A stretch of DNA of 64,000 nucleotides from Clostridium swellfunianum (GCF_023656515.1 NZ_JAMOFV010000006.1:3756001-3820000), one strand, 5' to 3'. Positions 44,303 to 54,159 are shown, numbered from the stretch's first letter. Numbers and translations are program-made. Notes: generated from the letters alone by a model not told the origin.

Positions 44303-44384
44303 TTTATCATAAATGAATACCATGAAAGCACTAGTACATACTAATTTAGAGAAATTTATTCTTCAAAAGAAAGAGGCGATTATA

Positions 44385-45203
44385 ATGGGAAATAAGTTGG
44401 TAGAAGGCTTATCAGCAATGAACACAACATCGTTACAAGTTGCTCCAGATATATTAGTAATGAATTTTACAATTGTTAGTGCTTGCTTGATTGGCACCGC
44501 TGACAACTATATTCTTGTAGATACTGGGCTTGAAAATTCAGCAAAGTTTATATTAGAGTGCATTGAGGATAAGTTTGGGAGAAACAGCAAACCAAAGGCA
44601 ATCGTCCTTACACATGGACACTTTGATCATGTGGGGTCAGTTATAAAGCTATCTGAACTATGGAATGTTCCTGTATATATTCATCAACTAGAAATGCCTT
44701 ATGTAACAGGAAAAAAGGATTATCCTGTTGGAGACCCTACAGTGGACCAAGGTTTGGTAGCAAAATTATCTCCAACTTTCCCACATAAAAGTATCGATAT
44801 AACTGCTTATGCAGAAGCTCTGCCTGAGGATGGAAGTATACCTGGGATGCCTGAGTGGAATTGGATACATACTCCTGGGCACACAGAAGGGCACATTGCA
44901 CTGTTTCGTGGAAAAGACCGCGTGCTTATTGCTGCAGATGCTTTTTCCACTACCAAGCAGGAATCTTTATTATCTGTAATGACACATAAAGAACAGATAA
45001 GTGGTCCGCCAAAGTATTTAACTACAGATTGGAAAGCTGCAGAGAATTCAGTAAGAATTCTTAGGAATTTAAAACCAAGCTTAGCAATTCCAAGCCATGG
45101 TGAACCTATGAAGGGTAAAGAACTGACAAGGCATTTAGATATGCTGGTTAATAATTTTCGTGAAATTGCTGTACCTGATAAAGGGGCATTTGTTAATAAG
45201 TAA
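44385..45203 (+). CDS. Metallo-beta-lactamase fold hydrolase
   Basis: 272 aa from the ATG at 44385 with AAGAGGCG upstream; an earlier ATG at 44313 would add 24 non-homologous residues. Standard THGHFDH motif, then HTPGHTEGH, IAADAF and PSHGEP, all the zinc ligands of a lactonase/glyoxalase-II-like enzyme. Own unit behind a terminator. Substrate unknown. Confidence 0.9.
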   Translation: MGNKLVEGLSAMNTTSLQVAPDILVMNFTIVSACLIGTADNYILVDTGLENSAKFILECIEDKFGRNSKPKAIVLTHGHFDHVGSVIKLSELWNVPVYIHQLEMPYVTGKKDYPVGDPTVDQGLVAKLSPTFPHKSIDITAYAEALPEDGSIPGMPEWNWIHTPGHTEGHIALFRGKDRVLIAADAFSTTKQESLLSVMTHKEQISGPPKYLTTDWKAAENSVRILRNLKPSLAIPSHGEPMKGKELTRHLDMLVNNFREIAVPDKGAFVNK

Positions 45204-45251
45204 GTTCTATACAAATTAATGTAGAATTATAGTTGTGATTGGAAAAAAATG

Positions 45252-45280
45252 TTGAAGTGTGGCATATTATGTTGTATAAT
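45252..45280 (+). promoter_or_regulatory. Promoter of the chemoreceptor gene
   Basis: TTGAAG (45252-45257), 17-nt spacer, consensus TATAAT (45275-45280). Confidence 0.75.
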
Positions 45281-45320
45281 CTTCAATGCTAATAGATTAT
45301 ACAGACTTAGGGGGAACAAT

Positions 45321-47342
45321 ATGCCATATATAAAAAACAAGTCAATAAAATTTAAAATTCTAGTTATTCCTATATTAGTAGTTTTAATAGCGATTTCTGT
45401 TATTACTGTAAGCGTTGTCACTATTACTAAGAATAAGATAACAAATCAGCTTAAAGAGGATGGATTGATGCTGGCAAATCAAGCAGCTGCACAAATAGAA
45501 ATAAGTTCAGCAGCACTTGACATAATAAATGCTAATGTAGAAAGCAATATAAATAATTTAGGGAATTTTCTAAATAATAATGATATATTGATAAATAATC
45601 AATATTTAGAAAACATAGCTAAACAGTTTGAAGTTGATGAGATAAATATTGGAGACGAATCAGGAAAAATTATATACTCAAATTTGGCAAGCAGTATAGG
45701 AACTGTCTACGAGAAGGAACATAAAGCACAACAGGTTCTCAGCGGTGAAAAAATCGAGTTCATGGAAGATATAAGAAAGAGTGAAGAAACGGATGATTAC
45801 TACAAATATGGTTATATAAAAAGAAGCAGCGGAGGAGTTATCCAAGTTGGAATCTTAGCAAATAAGGTTCAAAACTTTACTGATAAGGTAGGATATCAGA
45901 GCCTGGTTACTAATATTGATAAGGATGAAGATATTGTTTATGCTCTTTTCATCGATAAAAACCTTAAAGCTGCTGCTCATTCTTCCAAGGACAGAATAGG
46001 TATTACTCTAGATGATGATGGCAGCAAGACAGCAGTTAATGAAGGTAAACCTTATTCTTCAGTTTACTTTTATGAAAAAGACAATGTTAATGTTTATGAT
46101 GTTATTGTTCCAGTAAAAAAAGGCAACGAAGTAATCGGAGCTATTGATATTGGTTTCTCACTAAGTAATATGGAACAAGCAGTGAGAGAGCTTATAAATA
46201 CTACAGTAATAATTAGTATAGGCGCGTTTATTATAATTTCTTTTGTACTTGTTTTGATTTCAAATGGAGTTATAAAGCCAATTAAAAAATTAGCGGATTC
46301 TTCGAAGCAGGTGGCAAATGGAGAGTTATATCACGAAATAAACATTGAAAGTAAGGATGAGGTTGGAACCTTAGCCATAAGCTTTAGAGAAATGGTAAAT
46401 AACCTAAAAGCTGTTATTAGCAGTATTCAAGGAAAGGCAGGACACACTGGTGAAATGTCTATGCAGCTTGCCAATGCCTCCAGTCAATTAAGTTCGGCGT
46501 CAAATGAAGTAACCTTTGCCATTCAGCAGGTAGCAGAAGGTGCTACTTCACAGGCAAATGAGCTTATGGAAATCACAGACTATATGTCAAGCTTGGCAGA
46601 CCAAATTGACGGAATTCAGAGCAAGATGAATATTGTAAAGCTTAATGTAGATGGTGCAGAGGAAAAGGCAAGTGCCGGTAAAGGAAATGTTGATAATATA
46701 CTGGCATCCTTCAAGCAGTTAAGCAGTGCTTTTAATGTAGTTAATGAAAAGGTAAATGTTCTTGCACAAAGTATTTCACAAATAGGAAACATTACTCAGG
46801 TTATAAACGGTATATCATCTCAAACAAATTTACTGGCTTTAAATGCTGCTATTGAAGCTGCTAGAGCAGGAGAGATGGGAAGAGGTTTTGCTGTAGTTGC
46901 TGATGAAGTTCGTAAACTTGCAGAGCAGTCAAGAATTTCTACTGAGCAAATAAGAGACCTTGTAGGTTCTATAACCACCGAAACCGGTGAAGTGATAAAT
47001 ACTTCTCAACAGGTAGAAAAGCTTCTAGGCAATCAGGTAATATCTGTAGAGTTGACAACTGATTCCTTTAGAGAAATACTTGAGGCAGTTACTAATATTA
47101 CACCATTGATAGATGATACTTATAGTTATATAAAGAGTACTCTTGAATCTAAGAATATTGTAGTTGATAAAATTGCTGCTATCTCATCAGTTGCACAAGA
47201 GATGTCAGCTTCCTCAGAGGAAATTTCAGCTTCCTCAGAAGAAATGCTGGCTAGCTCTCAGGAAGTATCAGATTATGCAGCTCAATTAAATGAAATATCA
47301 GAATCACTAAACGAACAGGTTAATCAATTTAAGATAAAGTAA
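45321..47342 (+). CDS. Methyl-accepting chemotaxis protein
   Basis: Transmembrane chemoreceptor feeding the CheA/CheW array. 673 aa from the ATG at 45321 behind GGGGG. One helix at 12-34, a ~245-residue extracellular Cache-type sensor domain, a second helix at ~281-303, a HAMP domain (~304-357), and the cytoplasmic signalling hairpin whose tip reads [20 protein letters not shown], the invariant kinase-contact region. A Ser-rich [20 protein letters not shown] segment near the C-terminus matches adaptation helices. Its ligand is unknown. Own promoter and terminator. Confidence 0.95.
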   Translation: MPYIKNKSIKFKILVIPILVVLIAISVITVSVVTITKNKITNQLKEDGLMLANQAAAQIEISSAALDIINANVESNINNLGNFLNNNDILINNQYLENIAKQFEVDEINIGDESGKIIYSNLASSIGTVYEKEHKAQQVLSGEKIEFMEDIRKSEETDDYYKYGYIKRSSGGVIQVGILANKVQNFTDKVGYQSLVTNIDKDEDIVYALFIDKNLKAAAHSSKDRIGITLDDDGSKTAVNEGKPYSSVYFYEKDNVNVYDVIVPVKKGNEVIGAIDIGFSLSNMEQAVRELINTTVIISIGAFIIISFVLVLISNGVIKPIKKLADSSKQVANGELYHEINIESKDEVGTLAISFREMVNNLKAVISSIQGKAGHTGEMSMQLANASSQLSSASNEVTFAIQQVAEGATSQANELMEITDYMSSLADQIDGIQSKMNIVKLNVDGAEEKASAGKGNVDNILASFKQLSSAFNVVNEKVNVLAQSISQIGNITQVINGISSQTNLLALNAAIEAARAGEMGRGFAVVADEVRKLAEQSRISTEQIRDLVGSITTETGEVINTSQQVEKLLGNQVISVELTTDSFREILEAVTNITPLIDDTYSYIKSTLESKNIVVDKIAAISSVAQEMSASSEEISASSEEMLASSQEVSDYAAQLNEISESLNEQVNQFKIK

Positions 47343-47356
47343 AAGGCTTAACATAA

Positions 47357-47398
47357 TAAAAGCTCTATGGTTTTGAAGCAACCATGGAGCTTTTTATT
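47357..47398 (+). terminator. Terminator of the chemoreceptor gene (CCATGG type)
   Basis: AAAGCTCTATGGTT (47359-47372) pairs with AACCATGGAGCTTT (47380-47393), followed by TTTATTT. The stem is closely related to those at 48573 and 59751, which also precede repeat copies. Confidence 0.9.
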
Positions 47399-47410
47399 TA
47401 AACAAAAGTT

Positions 47411-47605
47411 TTTCTCTTGCAGAAGAAGATAACAATTTAACAAGTTAACTTTTTGTGCTGCAAGGACTTTAACCCTGTGTAAGTTATTACAACAGAATTT
47501 ACTTGACAGCACCACTGAGTTAAGAAAAGGTGCAATTAGAAGAAGATTTAAAATTCAGAGTTGGTGTTAAATTACAGCTGTGATAAAATAACATAATAAG
47601 AACTC
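47411..47605 (+). repeat. Hairpin-promoter repeat element, copy D
   Basis: Closing stem CTTGCAG (47416-47422) / CTGCAAG (47458-47464): both arms differ from the CTCGCAG/CTGCGAG of other copies by one base, and the change keeps pairing. The apex includes the palindrome AAGTTAACTT. Promoter module ATTCAGAGTTGGTG follows. Fills the 321-bp gap between the chemoreceptor and methyltransferase genes. Confidence 0.85.
47561..47589 (+). promoter_or_regulatory. Promoter in repeat copy D
   Basis: TTGGTG (47561-47566), 17-nt spacer, TAAAAT (47584-47589), TGA before the -10. Confidence 0.7.
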
Positions 47606-47663
47606 AAGATGAATTCTTTAGAAAAAAATTACTATTTATTTTTTACTAAAAGGGGATAAAAGA

Positions 47664-48545
47664 ATGTATAAAGAAATTTTAAAATTATTGAAATGCCCAA
47701 AATGTAATGGGGAGTTAAGTTTGACAGTTGAAAATGAAGAGGACTGTGAGGTAGTTGAAGGTAAATTAAGCTGCAAGGGTGGCCATGATTGGGTTATTAG
47801 GGAAGGCATAATTAATTTTGGTTCAGTAGAACAAGAACTTGCAAATAATTGGACAGAATCTTATGAGCAGTATAATGATGAGGACATGGAGAAAAAACTA
47901 TCAGAAGTACCTCAGAACCAAATAATAATAGGTGACAAAGCTAAAAAATTTGTTATTGACAATATCAGCCATAAAAAAAGTGAATTTATACTAGACATAG
48001 CAACTGGTAGAGGAGCATTGTTTAGAGAAATGGTGAAACACTTAAAAGCTGAATCACAAATTATATGCGCGGATTTAAGTTTTATAGTGCTGAAATATGA
48101 TAGAATAAGAGCTAAAAAAACTAACCCTGAAGCAAAGGTAAACTATATAGCCTGTGATGCAACCAACCTACCGTTTAAGGATAATACAGTTGATACTGCG
48201 GTATCCTTTTGTGGAATTCAGAATATGTTAAACATGGCTGCTGCTGGAATGAAAGAAGCCAATAGAGTGCTAAAAGCAGGACAATCATTGCTTGATAGTT
48301 ATGTTGTTATTAATGAAGACTCTAAAGGGTTTAAAATGCTTAAGGAATTTTGCAAAGATAATAAAATTATTGGAGCAGAGGAATTCACTATAAAGACTGG
48401 AATACGAAAGGCCTATGCTCAAGCAAACTTTGATAACATAGATATTATAACTATTGGAGAATCTATTGGAGAAAAAAATGATCTTGATTTGCTTCCTTTT
48501 GAGGGAGAATGGTTTGCTATGGTTGTTGTTGAATGTATAAAATAA
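47664..48545 (+). CDS. SAM-dependent methyltransferase with N-terminal zinc ribbon (RlmA-like N-terminus)
   Basis: 293 aa. The N-terminal ~55 residues form a zinc ribbon LKCPKCNGEL..LSCKGGHDW (CxxC then CxxxH). The class I fold follows with motif I ILDIATGRGALF (about 108-119) and ACDATNLPFKDNTVDTAVSF (motifs II-III). The zinc ribbon resembles rRNA guanine methyltransferase RlmA and Trm112-type modules, but the target is not determined. RBS AAAAGGGGA. Its only visible promoter is in repeat copy D, and repeat copy E follows it. Confidence 0.87.
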   Translation: MYKEILKLLKCPKCNGELSLTVENEEDCEVVEGKLSCKGGHDWVIREGIINFGSVEQELANNWTESYEQYNDEDMEKKLSEVPQNQIIIGDKAKKFVIDNISHKKSEFILDIATGRGALFREMVKHLKAESQIICADLSFIVLKYDRIRAKKTNPEAKVNYIACDATNLPFKDNTVDTAVSFCGIQNMLNMAAAGMKEANRVLKAGQSLLDSYVVINEDSKGFKMLKEFCKDNKIIGAEEFTIKTGIRKAYAQANFDNIDIITIGESIGEKNDLDLLPFEGEWFAMVVVECIK

Positions 48546-48572
48546 ATATTGCCTAAGTGTTTAATAGTTAAG

Positions 48573-48609
48573 AACTCCATGGTTGATTATAAACCATGGA
48601 GCTTTTTTA
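48573..48609 (+). terminator. Terminator of the methyltransferase gene (CCATGG type)
   Basis: CTCCATGGTT (48575-48584) pairs with AACCATGGAG (48592-48601), followed by CTTTTTTAT. Confidence 0.92.
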
Positions 48610-48627
48610 TATAATTTATACAATACT

Positions 48628-48745
48628 ATTAGACTAAGAGCCTTGTATAAATACATAGATGAAATAGAAAAGATTTAAAATTCAGAGTTGGTGTTCAATT
48701 ATAGCTGTGATAAAATAAACTATAGGTTAGGAAAAATATGGGGCA
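48628..48745 (+). repeat. Hairpin-promoter repeat element, copy E (promoter half only)
   Basis: The CTCGCAG hairpin is missing. The element starts at ACTAAGAGCCTTG and keeps the full promoter module AATTCAGAGTTGGTG and leader CTATAGGTTAGGAAAAATATGG, which matches copy C. Shows that the promoter half can exist without the hairpin half. Lies in the ~300-bp gap before the SnoaL-like gene; the ~100 bp after it hold no gene. Confidence 0.8.
48688..48716 (+). promoter_or_regulatory. Promoter in repeat copy E
   Basis: TTGGTG (48688-48693), 17-nt spacer, TAAAAT (48711-48716), TGA before the -10. Confidence 0.7.
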
Positions 48746-48846
48746 TATTAGCGATTCAATTAAACAACAATGTTAGCATATTGATTCTAAAAAACATTAT
48801 ATTTTAAAGAAATAGCTGTTTTAATGGGGAAGGGGAGAAGTTTAAA

Positions 48847-50091
48847 ATGAATAGTTACGGAATACAATATCTGAATAAATCATTGTGCACAAGCATAGAA
48901 AAGAATAGTTACCTTGAACATTCTAATGAAGAGGCTTATGAGATTAAAAAAGTTCTTAGTGAATTTCAAGAAGGATATACAAAGAGAGATTTAAGCAAGG
49001 TTGAAAATTTTGTTGAAGAACTCTTTATAGCGAGGGAGGACATATGTGTTCTTGGCACAGGAACTGGGGAGCTATTTTTAGGAACTGAACAAGTAAAAAC
49101 TCTGATTAAAAATGATTGGGAGTTTTGGGGAGATGTTAGTTTAGATTTAGAGAATGTACATGTTGACAGTAAAAATGAAGTTGCTTGGTTTGCAACTACT
49201 GGCAATGTTAAATACTCCTTTCAAGATACTCCAGAAAGGTATGATAGTTATCTTAATTTCATTAAAGACAAAACTAAAGAAGCTGAGCTTACACCAAAGC
49301 AAAAAATCACCTTTATTAACTGGGTTTTAGCTTTAGCATATCATCAAAGATTTTATGAACAAAGGGAGTATTTGTGGCCACTGCGTGTAAGTGGAGTTCT
49401 TTTAAAAGATAATGGAAAATGGAAATTCTCTCACATGCAGTTTTCTATTCCTAAAGCAAATTTCCCAGATGAACGTTTTGAAAACTCTAAAGAATTTATA
49501 GAGAGCTATAACAGTCAGAATGCAATTGCAGACAAGCATTTGAATAATCAGATGGATATAGAGATAAAATCAATACTACAAGATTTAGAGACAAAGCTAT
49601 TTGGTCAAAAGGATGTTTCAAAAGAGCTTATAAACAAATATTTCGCTGCTGATAATGTCCCTTATATTATTGAACCTGATAATCAATGGCGTACTGGGAT
49701 AGAAGAGATAAAGGAATTTTTTGATTCAAGCAGCTGTAGTGCACTTGCTTTAGATTTGGAACACGCTATTGCATCAAGGCAAAGTGAAGTTACATGGGTT
49801 ACCGTTAGCGGTATATTGAAAGTAAACTTAACAGAAGATAAACTTTTAAAGAGAGTTTTAGATGACCTTGATAGTTTATTTGAAGCAGAGGCTTCCTCTA
49901 AAGATAAATTATTTGCTGTACATAGAAGCATATCTTATGCGCTAAAAGAAAGTGCTTTAGGTGAACATTATACTTGTCCTATTAGGCTTACAGCGGTATT
50001 AACTAATGATATGGGAAAACCTGTGTTTCAAAACATACATTTCTCATTTCCTTTCTATTGGGTATTTGAAGGTAAGTTAGACAGTCTTTAA
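48847..50091 (+). CDS. Tandem SnoaL-like (NTF2-fold) protein
   Basis: 414 aa with two homologous halves. Residues ~30-205 (EIKKVLSEFQEGYTKRDLSKVENFVEELF.. to LRVSGVLLKDNGKWKFSHMQFSIP) correspond to ~232-407 (EIKSILQDLETKLFGQKDVSKELINKYFA.. to IRLTAVLTNDMGKPVFQNIHFSFP). Both fit the SnoaL_3/ketosteroid-isomerase-like cone fold, which serves as an enzyme or a ligand-binding domain. No catalytic residues are obvious. RBS GGGGAAGGGGAG. Its only visible promoter is in repeat copy E. Confidence 0.78.
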   Translation: MNSYGIQYLNKSLCTSIEKNSYLEHSNEEAYEIKKVLSEFQEGYTKRDLSKVENFVEELFIAREDICVLGTGTGELFLGTEQVKTLIKNDWEFWGDVSLDLENVHVDSKNEVAWFATTGNVKYSFQDTPERYDSYLNFIKDKTKEAELTPKQKITFINWVLALAYHQRFYEQREYLWPLRVSGVLLKDNGKWKFSHMQFSIPKANFPDERFENSKEFIESYNSQNAIADKHLNNQMDIEIKSILQDLETKLFGQKDVSKELINKYFAADNVPYIIEPDNQWRTGIEEIKEFFDSSSCSALALDLEHAIASRQSEVTWVTVSGILKVNLTEDKLLKRVLDDLDSLFEAEASSKDKLFAVHRSISYALKESALGEHYTCPIRLTAVLTNDMGKPVFQNIHFSFPFYWVFEGKLDSL

Positions 50092-50126
50092 ATACAAAAT
50101 TATTCATGATTAACGAGGTATAAGCA

Positions 50127-50981
50127 ATGATAAAGACAATTTATAAGTTAGAGGAAGCTATAGATTTTGCCTGGGAATTAAGTAAAAATGATTTGTTTGC
50201 CAGTTACCACAGAAAAAAATCAAAGGAAGAACTTAAAGAAGCTTTTGAAAAAGCTCTTAGTACAGATAAGGAGAACATAATAGCTTGCTACCGTGAAGCT
50301 GTATTATGTGGAGTTTGCATCTATTTTTGGAAGTGCGAAGAGAAGTATGCACAGACAATACAATTTTTGATAGGGGAAGATTATAATCAAACTGCTGAAG
50401 AATTTATTGATTATATAAGTAAGCAATTAACTGGTTATGAGTTGTTTATAGGTGTGCCTTTTACTAATAAAAATGCAAATCAATATTTTGAGAAAAAGAA
50501 TGCTAAATGTATTGAATCTAGTATTGATACCAGATTGTATAATTTACAATTACAAACAAATGAAAAAAATGAACAGATAGAAGAAATCGCTATAAGTAAT
50601 TTTGAAGAGTATGCTAAGTTTCATGACAAGCATGCCGTTCCTTTAGAAATGTATTATAATAGCAAAAATTTGCTAAAGGATATAGAGCGTTTTCGAATAT
50701 TTGCCTTAAGGGAAAGCGAGGAGATTCATGCAAGCATTTTTGTTAAGACCAGTAAAAACATATCAGAAATTTTTGGCTTATTTATTGACAAAGAATATAA
50801 GGATAACGGTATTGAAGGCGATTTAGTTAATGAAGTATTGATGCGGTTATATAATGAATTTGGGACTGTAATGGAAGTTGTATATTTTATTGATGAAGAG
50901 TCTCAAGATGAATTAAATTCAGCTTTGAAAGCAGGTTTTCAGGTTCAAGATCAATACAGATGTTACAAATTAATGCTGTAG
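50127..50981 (+). CDS. GNAT-like protein, two-domain
   Basis: 284 aa. It appears to be a double GNAT: a degenerate N-terminal half (to ~145) and a C-terminal half with a GNAT-like IFGLFIDKEYKDNGIEGDLVNEVLMRLY acetyl-CoA loop and a final AGFQVQDQYRCYKL strand. The usual RxxGxG/A signature is weak (KDNGIEG), so catalysis is uncertain. RBS ACGAGG. It lies 35 nt after the SnoaL-like gene and may be co-transcribed. Confidence 0.65.
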   Translation: MIKTIYKLEEAIDFAWELSKNDLFASYHRKKSKEELKEAFEKALSTDKENIIACYREAVLCGVCIYFWKCEEKYAQTIQFLIGEDYNQTAEEFIDYISKQLTGYELFIGVPFTNKNANQYFEKKNAKCIESSIDTRLYNLQLQTNEKNEQIEEIAISNFEEYAKFHDKHAVPLEMYYNSKNLLKDIERFRIFALRESEEIHASIFVKTSKNISEIFGLFIDKEYKDNGIEGDLVNEVLMRLYNEFGTVMEVVYFIDEESQDELNSALKAGFQVQDQYRCYKLML

Positions 50982-51043
50982 TCTGGAATATTTTAATGCA
51001 GCTATGAAAACAGTACATGCTACCTAAAAATGGGGGAATTATT

Positions 51044-51595
51044 TTGAATATATTTGAGACTAACAGGCTTATTATAAGATGCTGGGAACTAGAGGACTAT
51101 AGGGATATGTACGAATTAAACTCCGATGAAAAAGTTAATCCTAGTGCTGGATGTTCGGTTATTAAAGATATTGAGAAAATAAAAGCTAATTTGAAATTGT
51201 TTATATCCAGAAATTTGTCCTTTGCTATCGTGCTAAAAGAAGAAAATAAAGTCATTGGTACCATTGGAATGGATGAAAATGCCCCTGATGAAGCACTTAA
51301 AGAATTAAAGCAGAGATACATCGGATATAGGTTAAATTCAAATTATTGGGGAAAAGGCTATGCTACTGAAGCAGTGCAATACTTCATTAGATATCTGTTT
51401 GAAAATCTTGATTTAGATTTAATATGGTCTAGCCACTTTGATTTTAATGAAAAATCTAAAAGAGTAATTGAAAAGTGTGGTTTTAAATATAAATTCAGCC
51501 GTAATAAAATTGTTCAGGCACTGGGTGATAAAACTGTAACAGAACTTTTTTATAGTCTAGATAAATCAGTTTATCTAAGTGAAAAGAGTATTTGA
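51044..51595 (+). CDS. GNAT acetyltransferase (RimJ/RimL type)
   Basis: 183 aa from the TTG at 51044 behind TGGGGGAA; the ATG at 51017 has no RBS. FETNRLIIRCWELEDYRDMY is the family N-terminus, the acetyl-CoA loop is NYWGKGYATEAVQYFIRYLF, and FNEKSKRVIEKCGFKYKF is the C-terminal motif. Substrate unknown. One of at least six GNAT genes in the right two thirds of the window. Confidence 0.9.
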   Translation: MNIFETNRLIIRCWELEDYRDMYELNSDEKVNPSAGCSVIKDIEKIKANLKLFISRNLSFAIVLKEENKVIGTIGMDENAPDEALKELKQRYIGYRLNSNYWGKGYATEAVQYFIRYLFENLDLDLIWSSHFDFNEKSKRVIEKCGFKYKFSRNKIVQALGDKTVTELFYSLDKSVYLSEKSI

Positions 51596-51659
51596 ATAAT
51601 CAGCATTTAAGCTAGTGGAGATAACTTTTAGATTAGTTTTGATATTGGAGGTGAAAACA

Positions 51660-52559
51660 ATGAAAAATTTTATGATTGGCATGTATGGAAAATTTGATGA
51701 AATAAAATTTAAAAGAGATTATAGAGATGATTTTTATGGAATAGAAGCCTGTCTTTTTGAAGATGAAAAAGACATAGAGAAACTAATTAATGAAACTGAT
51801 AGAAACGGAATTAAATTTGGCATACACTTTCCACTAAGGGCGGGAATATCTAATTTAAGAGATCCGCAGTTTTTATCATTGGATGAAGATATAAGAAGGA
51901 AGTCTTATAAACACATCGAAGAAGAGTTAGACTATCTTAAGTATAAGGGTGCTAAACCAGAATATATTTTGTTTCATTACCCTAAACCAGTTATTTTGAA
52001 AAATGATTTTAATATGACTAACTGGAGATTCGCAGATAAAAGTGAATATACATATGAAGCAGACTATCCCATTAAAGAGTTTGAGAAATACAGTGAAAAT
52101 TTATTTGCGTGGTTATCAGAAAAAAGTATTGAGTATAATTTTATTCCTGTATTAGAGTTTGATGCATTAAATAGGTATGTTTGTGAAGAGGGGTTTCTTG
52201 AAACCTTATTAGAAAAATACAAAGCAGTTAAGTTATGTTTGGATACAGGAAGACTTCACTTACAAAGTAAAATAGATTCGGATTTTAATGAAAGAGATAT
52301 TATTAATAGATTTGCAAGGTATACTGAAGTAGTGCATTTATGGAATGTTAAGGTTTCTGGCAACTTAGAAAATAGCCATTTTCCTGCGCTGCCAAGCTTA
52401 AAGTTGGAAGATGGTTGGGCACCTATTGAAAATTACTTAAGGGTTATTACAAAAGTAAATGAGAATGTAAAAATAATGTTTGAGCATAAATCGGATTTAA
52501 TAAGTGATGAAGAATTAGATAATTGTTATTCTTGGATTAGCTCTATAATAGAAAACTAA
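51660..52559 (+). CDS. Sugar phosphate isomerase/epimerase-like TIM-barrel protein
   Basis: 299 aa from the ATG at 51660 with TTGGAGG upstream; the in-frame ATG at 51615 is rejected. It reads as a xylose-isomerase-like/AP-endonuclease-2 TIM barrel: FGIHFPLR, YILFHYPKP, IPVLEFDAL, LCLDTGRLHL, VVHLWNVK and IMFEHKSD carry the likely metal ligands at strand ends. Specific reaction unknown. Confidence 0.78.
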   Translation: MKNFMIGMYGKFDEIKFKRDYRDDFYGIEACLFEDEKDIEKLINETDRNGIKFGIHFPLRAGISNLRDPQFLSLDEDIRRKSYKHIEEELDYLKYKGAKPEYILFHYPKPVILKNDFNMTNWRFADKSEYTYEADYPIKEFEKYSENLFAWLSEKSIEYNFIPVLEFDALNRYVCEEGFLETLLEKYKAVKLCLDTGRLHLQSKIDSDFNERDIINRFARYTEVVHLWNVKVSGNLENSHFPALPSLKLEDGWAPIENYLRVITKVNENVKIMFEHKSDLISDEELDNCYSWISSIIEN

Positions 52560-52608
52560 TCTTACTTAGCATATAAATAAAGTCATTATTTGAAAGGGGG
52601 ATATACAA

Positions 52609-53406
52609 ATGAAAACACATAATAATCATAGTTCTACGGACTTGAGGCTGACGTTTAACGAAGATGAGGCAAATTACGATAAATGGAGGCCATCCTATGT
52701 TCCTGAGTTGTTTGATGAAATTATCAAGTATTCAGATTTAGACAAATCAAAACGAGCTCTAGAGATAGGCATTGGAACAGGACTTGCCACCTTGCCGATT
52801 CTTCAAACGAACTGCAAGCTAACTGCAATTGAACTCGGTGATAGGTTAGCTGAATACTCAAAGAGAAAATTTGCTGCTTATAATAATTTTGAAGTAATCA
52901 ACACTGCTTTTGAAGATTTTCATGCTGATAATAATTCCTTTGACTTAATTTATTCTGCAACAGCTTTTCATTGGATTCCAGAAGAAGTGGGCTATGCAAA
53001 AGTTTTTAAGCTTTTGAAAAGTGGTGGTGTCTTAGCTTTATTTTGGAATCACCCCTCTGTATATCACACTAATTATTCACTACATCTTGAAATTCAAAAG
53101 ATTTATAAGAAATTAAAACCTTTTGATAAAGAACCTGTTGAATTTGAAAGTAGTAATTGTAAGAAAATAATAGATGTAATTAATAAGTATGGATTTAAAA
53201 ACTGCCATTCAAAATTATTTTATAATACTCGAACTTTTACAGCAGATAGTTATATAGCCTTATTGAATACTTACTCTGACCACATAGCGCTGTCTATAGA
53301 TATTAAAACTAAATTAGAGAATGGAGTTGCAGATGCAATAAATAGGTTCGGCGGCACACTGCAAATTTATGATACTATGGACTTGTATTTAGCTCAAAAA
53401 CCATAA
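52609..53406 (+). CDS. Class I SAM-dependent methyltransferase
   Basis: 265 aa. Motif I ALEIGIGTGLATLPI (about 45-59), acidic TAIELGDRL (motif II) and DLIYSATAFHWIP (motif IV) indicate the UbiE/Methyltransf_11 group. N-terminal FNEDEANYDKWRPSYVPELF is typical of small-molecule methyltransferases. RBS AAAGGGGGA. Substrate unknown; stand-alone. Confidence 0.9.
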   Translation: MKTHNNHSSTDLRLTFNEDEANYDKWRPSYVPELFDEIIKYSDLDKSKRALEIGIGTGLATLPILQTNCKLTAIELGDRLAEYSKRKFAAYNNFEVINTAFEDFHADNNSFDLIYSATAFHWIPEEVGYAKVFKLLKSGGVLALFWNHPSVYHTNYSLHLEIQKIYKKLKPFDKEPVEFESSNCKKIIDVINKYGFKNCHSKLFYNTRTFTADSYIALLNTYSDHIALSIDIKTKLENGVADAINRFGGTLQIYDTMDLYLAQKP

Positions 53407-53463
53407 TGTAATTTATTTGTATATTGTAATAGTGATTGTTATGTAATGATGAGGAGGTAATTT

Positions 53464-54159
53464 ATGAATGACATAATTGTTTTAAATATAAAATTTAAAT
53501 TTGGACATATAGAAGATGTTATTCATCCTGTTATCTTGAAGGACGAGGATGAAATGATACTGATTGATTGCGGATATATCGGATTTATGCCTTTAATTGA
53601 GGATGCTATTAAATCAGAAGGTTTGGATTGCAACCTGCTTACTAAAATTTTAATTACACATCACGACCATGATCATATGGGGGCTTTGGATGATTTTAAA
53701 TTGAAATATCCTAATATAAAGGTTGTTGCCAGCGAACTTGAAGCTCCATTTATTTCAGGAGAAAAGAAGTCATTACGGCTAGAGCAAGCAGAGGCACTGC
53801 AAAATACTTTAAACGAAGAACAGAAACAATTTGGAGAGGCTTTTTGTGAAATCCTGAGAAAAGTTAAGCCTGCTAAAGTAGATATGATAGTACATGATGG
53901 CGAAATTCTAAATTGGTGTGGAGGCTGTGAAGTTATTTATACCCCAGGTCATACGCCAGGGCATATATCTTTATATTTAAAGAACAAAAAAACTATGATA
54001 ACTGGTGATGCTGCTGCACTGGAAAACAATCAGCTAGTAATTGCAAATCCTCAGTTTACCTTAGACATTGACAGCGCAAATAAATCTATTTTAAAACTAT
54101 TAAGCTATGATGCAGATACTGTTATTTGCTATCATGGCGGAATGTCTAGTAGACAATAA
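53464..54159 (+). CDS. Metallo-beta-lactamase fold hydrolase, HxDxDH variant
   Basis: 231 aa. The metal motif reads THHDHDH: H66, D68, D70, H71, that is HxDxDH rather than HxHxDH, a variant seen for example in ComEC-type domains. Further ligands: TPGHTPGH, TGDAA and CYHGG. Distinct from the two other MBL proteins in the window. RBS GAGGAGGT. Substrate unknown. Confidence 0.88.
   Translation: MNDIIVLNIKFKFGHIEDVIHPVILKDEDEMILIDCGYIGFMPLIEDAIKSEGLDCNLLTKILITHHDHDHMGALDDFKLKYPNIKVVASELEAPFISGEKKSLRLEQAEALQNTLNEEQKQFGEAFCEILRKVKPAKVDMIVHDGEILNWCGGCEVIYTPGHTPGHISLYLKNKKTMITGDAAALENNQLVIANPQFTLDIDSANKSILKLLSYDADTVICYHGGMSSRQ

Noticed and set aside
47411..48745. Repeat-gene-repeat segment read as an integron cassette
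   Set aside because: No integrase, no attC-like core site, and the repeats are promoter-bearing and all in one orientation; a mobile cassette remains only a hypothesis.
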